NCBI RefSeq assembly: GCF_000024725.1
Contig: NC_013960.1
Coordinates: 3,768,001-3,832,000, forward strand
Direction: 5' to 3'
Origin: Nitrosococcus halophilus Nc 4
GTDB taxonomy: Bacteria > Pseudomonadota > Gammaproteobacteria > Nitrosococcales > Nitrosococcaceae
DNA length: 64,000 bases
Numbering within the stretch: the stretch's first letter is position 1; each line of letters begins with the position of its first letter. This document shows positions 9,023 through 16,539 of the stretch, in pieces. The position numbers and the translations under genes are program-made. The notes below the pieces were generated by a model, which saw only the letters and a program-made list of their open reading frames with translations, had not been told where the DNA came from and did no database searches.

Positions 9023-9174
9023 TTTCTCGCCCTCAATTTGCGCAGTGATGGTGCCTATTGGCTTTCTCGTTAAGATTGAACATAGTATTATTGTGTAATT
9101 TTTCTTCGGCAAATTGTTCTCATTTTTAGTCCCTATAGATTCTAAGCAATCCAGTTTTCTCGTCTCTGTCTTTC

Positions 9175-9492
9175 CTATTTCGAGGCCACGCCAGATAATT
9201 TTGTGCGGTAAAATGCCTCATAGGCAGCCACCACCTCGTTGACTTCTCCTTCCATTCGGGTCGTCCCCTGCTCCACCCAAACGGCCCGGTTGCATAGCTT
9301 GCGAATAGCCGCCGCGCTGTGGGAGACCAAAACGATGGTTTTATCCGAGGCAATCTTGCGCTCTATCTCGGCCCAGGATTTGCGCTGGAAATCGGCATCG
9401 CCGACCCCCAACACTTCGTCGATGAGCAGAATATCCGGCTCCAGGTGGAAGGCCACCGAAAATCCGAGGCGGGCCCGCATGCCGGCAGAGTA
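9175..9492 (-). pseudogene. 5'-truncated copy of wzt (ABC exporter ATPase C-terminal part)
   Basis: This reads the last third of an ABC ATPase: the end of the signature region (YSAGMRARLGFSVAF), Walker B ILLIDEVLGVGD, and the H-loop LVSHS. It is nearly identical over 278 bp to the matching part of the intact wzt at 12413-13138. Walker A and the first 140 or so residues are absent, and the homology breaks sharply at 9492. The last dozen residues differ from the intact copy. It cannot make a working ATPase. Confidence 0.9.
9215..9492. repeat. Direct repeat, copy 1 (wzt segment)
   Basis: A 278-bp segment with the same orientation and constant offset (3226 bp) as 12441-12718. Only scattered single-base differences are seen by eye, so the copies are roughly 95% identical. 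Confidence 0.9.
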
Positions 9493-9526
9493 GGACGGAA
9501 CGGATAGTAAGAATAACCGATATGAA

Positions 9527-9805
9527 TCACGGGTAAAAGTCGCTCATAGGTGGAGGCTTGGGAGTGCCGCCACCCTTGTGCCTCTTCTTCCGTTTGCGGT
9601 TGCTCTTTTTCCCCTCCAACGCCGAGGGGCGAAGTTTGGGCTTGCCTTTGTACTTCTTGAACCGTGCCACTTCCTCTTTGAGTGCTTCGATATCCTGCTG
9701 CTGATGGATCAGTTCGCGCTGGGCGGCGATCACTTCCAGAAGCAACACGACCAGCAGCGTGCGCTGTGAATCACAAATCTCCGGCACCGGCGGCAACTTC
9801 GCCAT
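9527..9805 (-). pseudogene. N-terminal fragment of an IS66-like transposase
   Basis: The fragment reads MAKLPPVPEICDSQRT, then a leucine/glutamate-rich helix (LIHQQQDIEALKEEVARF) and a basic run with KPKLRPS and KKSNRKRKKRHKGGG. This is the layout of the N-terminal region of IS66-related transposases: a leucine zipper, then a Lys-rich linker. The frame stops after about 92 residues and no DDE domain follows, so only a remnant is present. The family call is from pattern memory and is moderate. Confidence 0.55.
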
Positions 9806-10230
9806 CGCCCCCCACGATCGCTCGCGCGCTCCGGCTGTCGATCCCCCTTCACAGCTACCCGGCATTTTTCCCTCGCTTTCGCGCACCCTCACTCAATTTC
9901 GATCGCGCCATGGCAAAATCTACACCCTTCTCCGGCACCTCCCCGCATTCACCCGCCCCGACTTTTTAAGAACCTACGTCACGGCGACCCAACTATTACT
10001 AACTTCACAGGTTCTTCGGTTGTGGAGGCCTAGGCTATGAAGAGAAGAACTCCAGGCTGGCCTACCCCATATCCCACGAAAAAATCCGCTCTGGGTGACT
10101 TTTTCTATTCAAGCGCTACTGATATCATTCATATATCGATTAGCTATTTGATAAACAGACATAAATTATCTAATTTTTTATAAATAATCCTCAAATAATA
10201 GCCTAAGACACCTAACCCCGGAGGCACGCC

Positions 10231-10637
10231 ATGAAAGATAAAGGGCTGAAGGACGGACGCAAGATTCCCGATGAGGTGATGGAGCATTTTCGTCGCCGTG
10301 CGGTGCACCTCGATCCGAGTCCAGGGGCATAGTCCGGAAACCGTTGATATTGCTGGTGGACCGGGCCACCTTTCATCAGTCCCCACAGGTCCGTAATTTC
10401 GTTCGCGCTCATCGTCCCCAGCTGCGGGTGTTCTTCTTGCCCAAGAAAGCGCCCGAACTCAATCCCGATGAACCGGCGTGGAATGAGCTTAAAAATAACC
10501 ACCTGGGAAAACAACCGGTCAAAAACAAAACCGATCTCAAAAAACGTCTTGAAGCGGCCTTAAACTCGTTACAGCGCCAGACAGAGCGTATCTGCTCTTT
10601 TTTTCAATTACCGGAAGCGCAATATGCGGCTGAATAA
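10231..10637 (+). pseudogene. Internally deleted IS630-family transposase
   Basis: The 5' end is intact: GGAGG 6 nt before ATG 10231, then MKDKGLKDGRKIPDEVMEHF up to a stop at 10332. The 3' end is read in another frame from about 10332: RKPLILLVDRATFH, then FFLPKKAPELNPDEPAWNELK, which holds the last DDE-superfamily acidic residues typical of IS630/Tc1. About 200 central residues are missing at the junction near 10320-10332. It cannot encode an active enzyme but may keep ends that a related element could mobilise. Confidence 0.8.
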
Positions 10638-10686
10638 TATCCGGATATCAATTTACAGAACGATATATAGGAATGAGGAGGCTCCC

Positions 10687-11864
10687 ATGAGATGGCGATC
10701 TATAATTCTAAGTATTGTAAGCTTTATCTTCGCAGACTGCGACTTGGGATGGCCGACCACGACGTAGGAGCAACGCGCAGTACCCTCTCCTGGTCCGATT
10801 GCGGCGAGTCGATTCCCTGGGCCACCTACTGGGGCCCCTCACAGAGCGGTCCGCTGAGTACTTTTGTTGACAACAACCCATGTGTTCAGATTGCGGACGG
10901 GACGCATGTTTTCAGCGGAACACAACTTATGCAGAACACGTCCCACGGCTTTCTGTATGTGCGAGGAAATGGTAGCAACACAGTCCTCAAGGCAAACGAG
11001 AGCATGCACTGCCCTTACTATCCATCGAGCAGCAGTTGCTTCCGCAGGCTGTTGAAAGTCGACAGCTCGAATGTAAAAATCGAAAATCTGAAGATCAATG
11101 GGGATGCATACCTCAGCAACGGCACGATGCGTGACGGACTAGCAGGCGGCATCACAATTCTTAAAGGGACAAGTAACCATAACAACGTCGTCAACAACGT
11201 AATTTTCCGGAACCTTGTATGCGTCGGTGTGCAGCTAGGGGGGAATGGAAACTCGGTCAAGAACAGCAATTTCGCCTACATCGGCGGCTATTGCCCGGAC
11301 AGTGACAATCCCAATTGGTTCGGCGTAGGGGCGGGTATATATGCCGCTGGCTGGGGTGGCCTTGCCTCATGGAACGTCGCGATTCGGGACAACAGCTTCC
11401 AAAACCTCCAAGGGACGCCGATCGACGTCGCCAAGGTGGATTACGGAGCGATCACAGGGAACTTTATCAAGAATACAAAGGGAATTGCCGGGATGATGCT
11501 GTTCGGAAACCGGTATTTCAATGTGTTGAACAACACGGTGGACAACGCGGGAGGCGAGTTCAACCAGCCTGCGTATGATTCGCATCCGGATTGCTACATC
11601 GAATCCGACAACGAAGAAACCGCGATCCGTATTTGCTCGGACGGCAGTTCCAATAAATCCGTTGACATGACTGTGAAGAACAATACGATCAAAAATAGCG
11701 ACTACGGCATCGTGCTTATCGGCAGTTCCGGTCGCGAGCCGGATGACAGCACCATCGAAGGGAATGACCTTTGGAACAACCCAGTCGGCAATCGGTGCAT
11801 GGATGACCGGTCGCCCGGGGCCAATACCTGGAGCCAGTCTTCCTGCAACGTCCTTTACTTCTAG
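10687..11864 (+). pseudogene. Right-handed beta-helix protein, frameshifted after its signal peptide
   Basis: The body (frame from 10692) is about 390 residues of Asn/Gly-rich repeats such as NVKIENLKINGD, NVIFRNLVCVGVQLGGNGNSVKNSNF, ITGNFIKNTKGI and MTVKNNTIKNSDYGIVL: the pattern of pectate-lyase-like parallel beta-helix repeats. The best start, however, is ATG 10687, 6 nt after AGGAG. It encodes MRWRSIILSIVSFIFADCD, a clear signal peptide, in a different frame that stops at about 10770. A one-base loss (or two-base gain) between roughly 10735 and 10768 would explain this. If real, the protein is not exported. Such proteins bind or cleave polysaccharides, fitting the glycan island. Confidence 0.7.
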
Positions 11865-11890
11865 GCGACCTCGAACAACGAGAATCACCT

Positions 11891-12163
11891 CTAGTTGGAT
11901 ATCGCCCGGGCCAACGGCTCTCGGAGCATGGTAATTAATGCAAGGCGTTGATCAAGAAGTTGTTGAAGGCCCCAGAAATGTCCGGCGAATAGTCTGTATT
12001 CTTGCAGTTCATGGGCGGGAATCTGCAAAAGCTCTGCTTGGACCTGGGCCGGACAAATTTTGCCCCCAGGAAAATACTGGGCCAAGTAGTATTGAAAACT
12101 CGTTCCCGCCGTCTTGGGTATATGTAGAAAATAAACAACCTCATCGCCCATCAAGTGATCCAT
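11891..12163 (-). pseudogene. N-terminal fragment of a sulfotransferase
   Basis: From ATG 12163 the frame reads VVYFLHIPKTAGTSFQYYLAQ (5'-phosphosulfate loop), then RLFAGHFWG, then ITMLREPLARAISN (3'-phosphate-binding motif), and stops after 90 residues. Family members run to about 230 residues or more, so roughly the last two thirds are missing. The cut lies right beside the end of the beta-helix gene, as if a deletion or insertion joined them. Confidence 0.8.
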
Positions 12164-12412
12164 GGCTTTCCCGTCTTTGCAAAGCTATTTAAGTATCTCA
12201 GTAAAAATTTTGAAGTATTCCCGGAGCGAGCCGCTGGTGTGGAGCCGGGGGACAGGGAAATCCCCGCAAAGCCTTTTTTCAGGGAGGAAAAACGGGTTTG
12301 CGGAACACCACCGGCCCGCCCCTAAACACCTCATATTTTATGCATAGGTACTTATTAATCTCGTTCTTCAGAATAGTGTACAAATCCTCGGCAATCCCCA
12401 ACATCCCCCACC

Positions 12413-13138
12413 CTACTGGCTGTTTTTTTCCTGCACAAACGCCTCATAGGCAGCCACCACCTCGTTGACTTCTCCTTCCATCCGGGTCTTCCCCTGCTCG
12501 ACCCAAACGGCCCGGTTGCATAGCTTGCGAATAGCCGCCACGCTGTGGGAGACCAAAACGATGGTTTTGTCCGATGCAATCTTGCGCTCTATCTCGGCCC
12601 GGGACTTGCGCTGGAAATCGGCATCGCCGACCCCCAACACTTCGTCGATGAGCAGAATATCCGGCTCCAGGTGGAAGGCCACCGAAAATCCGAGGCGGGC
12701 CCGCATGCCGGCGGAATAAGTATGCAAAGGATAATCAATAAATGACTCCAGTTCCGCGAAGGCGATAATCTCGCCCAGCTTCTCCTCCACCTGCTTGCGC
12801 CGGAATCCCAACAGCAAACCGCTGACGATGGCGTTGTCGCGCCCACTGAGATTGGGATCGAAACCCAGCCTCAATGACAATAGGGCCACGGAATGCCCAG
12901 GATTGATAATTTTCCCCTTATCCGGGCGGATGATGCCGCCAAGCACCTTCAACAGGGTGCTTTTTCCTGCCCCATTGCTGCCGATTACCCCCAGGGATTC
13001 CCCTTGATACAGGTCGAAAGAGACATCACGCAGGGCCTCGAATCGGTTTTGTCTTAGAAACCCGGTCCTGCGGCGGTAGGTGACGCCGACGCCCCTGACC
13101 GAGAGCACCACCCCGTCTGCCACCTTCAATGGCCTCAT
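12413..13138 (-). CDS. wzt: Polysaccharide ABC exporter, ATP-binding subunit
   Basis: A 241-residue ATPase of the Wzt/TagH type. Walker A is GSNGAGKST, the signature region lies around YSAGMRARLGF, Walker B is ILLIDEVLGVGD and the H-loop is LVSHS. With the permease it drives export of a lipid-linked glycan across the inner membrane. It is of the short form: it ends about 20 residues after VVAAYEAF and lacks the C-terminal carbohydrate-binding domain found in E. coli O9a Wzt. It overlaps the permease gene by the four bases ATGA (13135-13138). Its 3' third also exists as a broken copy at 9175-9492. Confidence 0.93.
   Translation of the reverse strand: MRPLKVADGVVLSVRGVGVTYRRRTGFLRQNRFEALRDVSFDLYQGESLGVIGSNGAGKSTLLKVLGGIIRPDKGKIINPGHSVALLSLRLGFDPNLSGRDNAIVSGLLLGFRRKQVEEKLGEIIAFAELESFIDYPLHTYSAGMRARLGFSVAFHLEPDILLIDEVLGVGDADFQRKSRAEIERKIASDKTIVLVSHSVAAIRKLCNRAVWVEQGKTRMEGEVNEVVAAYEAFVQEKNSQ
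12441..12718. repeat. Direct repeat, copy 2 (inside wzt)
   Basis: Partner of 9215-9492 in the same orientation. The segment covers wzt from just after the signature region to near its 3' end. Confidence 0.9.
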
Positions 13139-13917
13139 GCTTCGACGATCCTGGGGTAGAGATGACTGAAACGCTGGATCAAAAGCTGGGCGCCGTAGAC
13201 GCCCGCCAGGGCGAATAAGCCCACTTTAAAGAGGGCGGCCCAATCCGGCCAGACGCCGTCCATGAGGATGTCCCGGTAGGCTTCGATGAGGTTGGCCACG
13301 GGATTGAGGTAAAAATAGGTTTGATACTGCTCAGGGATGGAAGCCCCGGCGTAAAAAATACCGGAAAGAAAAAAAACCAATTGCAGCAGGGCATCGATGA
13401 GAAACTTAAGGTCCGGCACGAAGGGAACAATGGCCGCCGTCAGATAAGTGAAGGTCGTGAGCAGCAGCAACTGCACCAATATGACGCAGGGTAGCGCCAG
13501 ATAGCTGGGGCTGATATCAAATCCGTAGAGCCAGAGAAAAATAAGCAACAGGACAAAGACGAACCCGAACTTCACCAAGTCCATCACCATTTCGATGGTG
13601 GGAAAGATTTCCTTGGGCAGATCCACCTGGGTCATCAGCCGGCCATTACCATGGATGGCGTTCATGCCATGTTTGATCGAACCGGCAAACCACTGCCAAA
13701 CCACCAAGCCCACCAATAGGAAAGCCACGAAGTCTTCCGTGCCGCGCTGAATGAGCAAACCGAAAACGACGTAATATACCGACATGGAAAGGAGGGGCTC
13801 GAGGACCCACCAGAGAAAGCTAAGGTAAGTGCGCGACGCTTCGGCTCGCAGCCCAGTGAAGGCCTTAAACAAGACGAGTTCTCGATAACGTGGCTGAAGG
13901 ACGGTGATTCCAAGCAT
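13135..13917 (-). CDS. wzm: Polysaccharide ABC exporter, permease subunit
   Basis: A 260-residue ABC-2 type membrane protein with six predicted helices. Family features are YLSFLWWVLEPLLSMSVYYVVFG near the N-terminus, LPKEIFPTIEM in the cytoplasmic region, and the ending YLNPVANLIEAYRDILMDG, a hallmark of Wzm/TagG/KpsM permeases. It forms the export channel with the overlapping ATPase. No glycan-specific gene lies directly before it; a 410-bp non-coding stretch precedes the start. Confidence 0.93.
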   Translation of the reverse strand: MLGITVLQPRYRELVLFKAFTGLRAEASRTYLSFLWWVLEPLLSMSVYYVVFGLLIQRGTEDFVAFLLVGLVVWQWFAGSIKHGMNAIHGNGRLMTQVDLPKEIFPTIEMVMDLVKFGFVFVLLLIFLWLYGFDISPSYLALPCVILVQLLLLTTFTYLTAAIVPFVPDLKFLIDALLQLVFFLSGIFYAGASIPEQYQTYFYLNPVANLIEAYRDILMDGVWPDWAALFKVGLFALAGVYGAQLLIQRFSHLYPRIVEA

Positions 13918-14329
13918 CTTTTTTTCGATTCGATTTACAATTTCAGTTCACACATAAGCCAAAAGGAAATAAGGGTTTTCGTTGCGCTCTACCCCTACTG
14001 CAACCTGAAGCTAATCTGCACACCTTACAAAACTCCCGCTCAAGAAGGGGTGGAGGCGCGTAGCGAAACCCATCGCTGCTTGTTAATGCTCCTAAAATAA
14101 AATATTTAGCCGCGAATTAACGCCTATGAACGCCAATATTTCAATAGTTTAAAAACAGGCAAGCGTTGGCCCGTCAGAAAATCATCCCAGGCAATGTTTT
14201 ATAAGCGTTTATTCGCGTGCATTGGCGGCTAAAAATCGAATCTAGATTGTTCCTCGTCGCTATTTCTTTGTCCTTGTCGGTAGGTTCTAGCGTAGAGCCG
14301 TAAAAGGAACGAAGCGAAACCCGCCACCG
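13918..14329. repeat. Non-coding stretch with degenerate inverted repeats
   Basis: No gene is seen in this interval. Two inverted-repeat pairs are present. One joins GGGTTTTCGTTGCGCTCTAC (from 13974) with the imperfect complement ending GCGTAGCGAAACCC (up to 14070). The other joins TTTAGCCGC (about 14106-14114) with GCGGCTAAA (about 14224-14232). Another GCGAAACCC word lies near 14313. They look like decayed palindromic repeat units; the wzm promoter presumably lies at the left end. Confidence 0.45.
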
Positions 14330-15550
14330 CTACCTATGGAGGTTTTCCAACAGTCTCTTAGCCACACGAAACCGACCGCGTTCTTCAGGTCTCGGTACGC
14401 TATAGCAGGCCCCGTCCATTGGCTCGACCCTTTTCCTGCCAGGTAGACGCCGCAACACCGACCCGCTCGCCAATAGGGTGGGTTCGGGGAGGGTTGTGGG
14501 GACGACGGTTTGCCGACCTGTCAACGCATCCCGATAGGCCGTCATCAATGCGGAAAATAGCCGTAAACGCCGGCGCAGAAGATAAACCAGGGATTTGCCC
14601 AAAAAACGCAATGTGGCCGCCATGGGCAGAAGCTTCGGGTGGTGTTTTCTCGTATACAGAAGCGTGCTCAGGTTTTCATAATAGTTGCTCCGCCATGACT
14701 CTTTCCGGTTGACCGATGACCTCCCGCCAGTGCTTACCCCGCCCTTATGGTAAACCAGGCTCTGTTGACACCAACGGAGAGCGTACCCTCTAGCGCGGGC
14801 CCTGCGGGCCAAGTCCGTTTCCTCGTAATAAAGGAAAAAACGCTCGTCGAATAAACCGACCTTTCTCAACATCTCGGCGCGGCAGAACAGGGCGGCCCCA
14901 CCGATATAATCCAAAGGGACATCCGCCTCCCCGGCCAGCACCTCGTTTAAGCTCCGGCCGCCCCCAACGGGATTCATGAGGGTGGTCAGGGGCTGATAAC
15001 GGCACCCCCCGGCCATTTGCACCCGGTCGCGGCGATAGTAATCCACTATTGTACTGCCAAAGACTCCCACATGGGAATTCTGCTGGGCGCACGCCAACAA
15101 TGCGTCCAGGGCATGGGGGTGGACCAGGACGTCATTGTTGAGAATCCAAACGAACTCGCACTGTTCTCGCCCCAGGGCGCAGCGGATGCCCACGTTGTTG
15201 CCCCCTGAATAGCCCCGGTTGGCGCCGGTTTGCACCAGCAGAAAATCCCACTCCGAGGAGGGTTCGCTATCCCCCAACAGCCGCGCTAGAGAGTCGGTTT
15301 GGAGGTGGAAATGGCGCCCGGCCCAGGCTCTAATCCGGTCGATGGAATCATCCGAAGAGGCGTTGTCACAGACCACCAGGGCCAGTTGACGCTTCTGGAT
15401 CAAGGGCAGCAGGGAGTCTAAACATTCCAGGGTATGGTCGGGCCGGTTCCAGTTGAGAACGACGGCGCACACGCTGGGCGCTGTCTTTTCAAGGGCTGGC
15501 ATCCTCCGCCGGACTGAAAACCCACTGTCTAGCGCCTTCATCGCAAGCAT
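14330..15550 (-). CDS. Glycosyltransferase family 2 (rhamnosyltransferase-like)
   Basis: A GT2 protein of about 406 residues. The N-terminus has SVCAVVLNWNRPDHTLECLDSLL and VVCDNASSDDS; the metal site reads WILNNDVLV; the acceptor side has GGAALFCRAEMLRKVGLFDERFFLYYEETDLARRARARGY. This is the WbbL-type layout. ATG 15550 is chosen because it lies 14 bp after the stop of the upstream gene; the longer reading would run deep into that gene. The basic C-terminal 90 residues carry no obvious domain. It is the last gene of the packed minus-strand run starting at 21566. Confidence 0.88.
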   Translation of the reverse strand: MLAMKALDSGFSVRRRMPALEKTAPSVCAVVLNWNRPDHTLECLDSLLPLIQKRQLALVVCDNASSDDSIDRIRAWAGRHFHLQTDSLARLLGDSEPSSEWDFLLVQTGANRGYSGGNNVGIRCALGREQCEFVWILNNDVLVHPHALDALLACAQQNSHVGVFGSTIVDYYRRDRVQMAGGCRYQPLTTLMNPVGGGRSLNEVLAGEADVPLDYIGGAALFCRAEMLRKVGLFDERFFLYYEETDLARRARARGYALRWCQQSLVYHKGGVSTGGRSSVNRKESWRSNYYENLSTLLYTRKHHPKLLPMAATLRFLGKSLVYLLRRRLRLFSALMTAYRDALTGRQTVVPTTLPEPTLLASGSVLRRLPGRKRVEPMDGACYSVPRPEERGRFRVAKRLLENLHR

Positions 15551-15563
15551 GCCGGGATTAACT

Positions 15564-16505
15564 TTACTCCCACGCGGCAGGGTTTGCCGCCGCTTTCCGT
15601 GCGGATTCCTCCAATGAGGGCAAAACTGCCGTCGGCAGGGTGCCCAGATAAATAGGTCTCTTTTTAGGCGGCGCGAAATCCACCCCCCGCAATTCTTTAT
15701 ACTGGGCGCGCCAGGATTGGATGTTCTGCTGCCATTGGGCTTCTCCGGAATTGGTGGCAATGCCCCCATGGATCTGATGAAAGACTCCTTCACCGAGCAG
15801 AGTCACCAACTCCGCCTTATCCCGCAGCACCGCCCGGCGATAAAAATCCAGATTGACCAGCCCCCCTCCCGCCAAATCAAACCGCTCATCATAGCCGCCG
15901 AGATTCCAAAAGCTTTCCCTGCGCAGAAAGATGGCGTTGCTTTCCCCCATGGGCAAGAACCATCCGTCTTGGCAAGAAGCGGCGAGCACGGCAATCTCGA
16001 ACAATCGGTAACCCTCCTGGGGAAAACCGATTCCCGCCAATAAGGCATCCTCCTTGCCCTGATTATATCCTTCGGCGACGGAGTAGTTTTGCAATTGAGG
16101 CCCCAAATGCCATCCCAGCACCGAGACGGTGGGATCGTCAAATATCCGGAAAGCCCCGGAAGCCCAGCGCACCAGGCCGGGGGAAGCAATTCTGGCCCCG
16201 TCAATCATCAAGCAGACAATAGCGCCCCGGGAGTTCTTCACCCCCTGATTTAACCCATAGGCGGGTGAGGGGGGCGCATTTTCCAAGTATAGATAGCGAA
16301 AATTGTCGCCGTGGGCCTCCACCCGCTCCCTCCCGAAGGGAGGACGGGAGCCGTTGTCGACCACCACCACTTCGTAATTGACGCCGTCGGCGCCAAGCTG
16401 ATAGCGCCGGCTCAGGGACTGCAAAGTCCTGGGCAGTTCCCTGTCCATATTGTAGGTGATGACAATAAAAGACAGGTCTACCGGCTTTCGGAAGAATCCC
16501 AACAA
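15564..16505 (-). CDS. GT2-like protein with an IDGAR motif
   Basis: About 313 residues. LSFIVITYNMDRELPRTLQSL and YEVVVVDNGSRPPF are the nucleotide-binding part of a GT2 fold. Where DxD is expected it reads LMIDGARIASPG. Later motifs are ESNAIFLRRESF, NLGGYDERFDLAGGGLVNLD and FHQIHGG, all shared with the first half of the next gene upstream, so the two are paralogs. TTG 16505 is chosen as start because GGAGG lies 6 nt upstream; the longer ORF overlaps the neighbouring gene. A sugar-transfer role is likely, but the unusual metal site leaves activity open. Confidence 0.75.
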   Translation of the reverse strand: MLGFFRKPVDLSFIVITYNMDRELPRTLQSLSRRYQLGADGVNYEVVVVDNGSRPPFGRERVEAHGDNFRYLYLENAPPSPAYGLNQGVKNSRGAIVCLMIDGARIASPGLVRWASGAFRIFDDPTVSVLGWHLGPQLQNYSVAEGYNQGKEDALLAGIGFPQEGYRLFEIAVLAASCQDGWFLPMGESNAIFLRRESFWNLGGYDERFDLAGGGLVNLDFYRRAVLRDKAELVTLLGEGVFHQIHGGIATNSGEAQWQQNIQSWRAQYKELRGVDFAPPKKRPIYLGTLPTAVLPSLEESARKAAANPAAWE

Positions 16506-16539
16506 TGCCAACCTCCTTCCGTAGGATTTGCCGAGAGAC

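Noticed and set aside
10687-10770. Programmed frameshift joining signal peptide and beta-helix
   Set aside because: No slippery heptamer with a downstream structure is evident in the overlap; a mutation is simpler.
11367-11888. 173-codon minus-strand frame
   Set aside because: It is antisense to the beta-helix body and has no recognisable domain or ribosome site.
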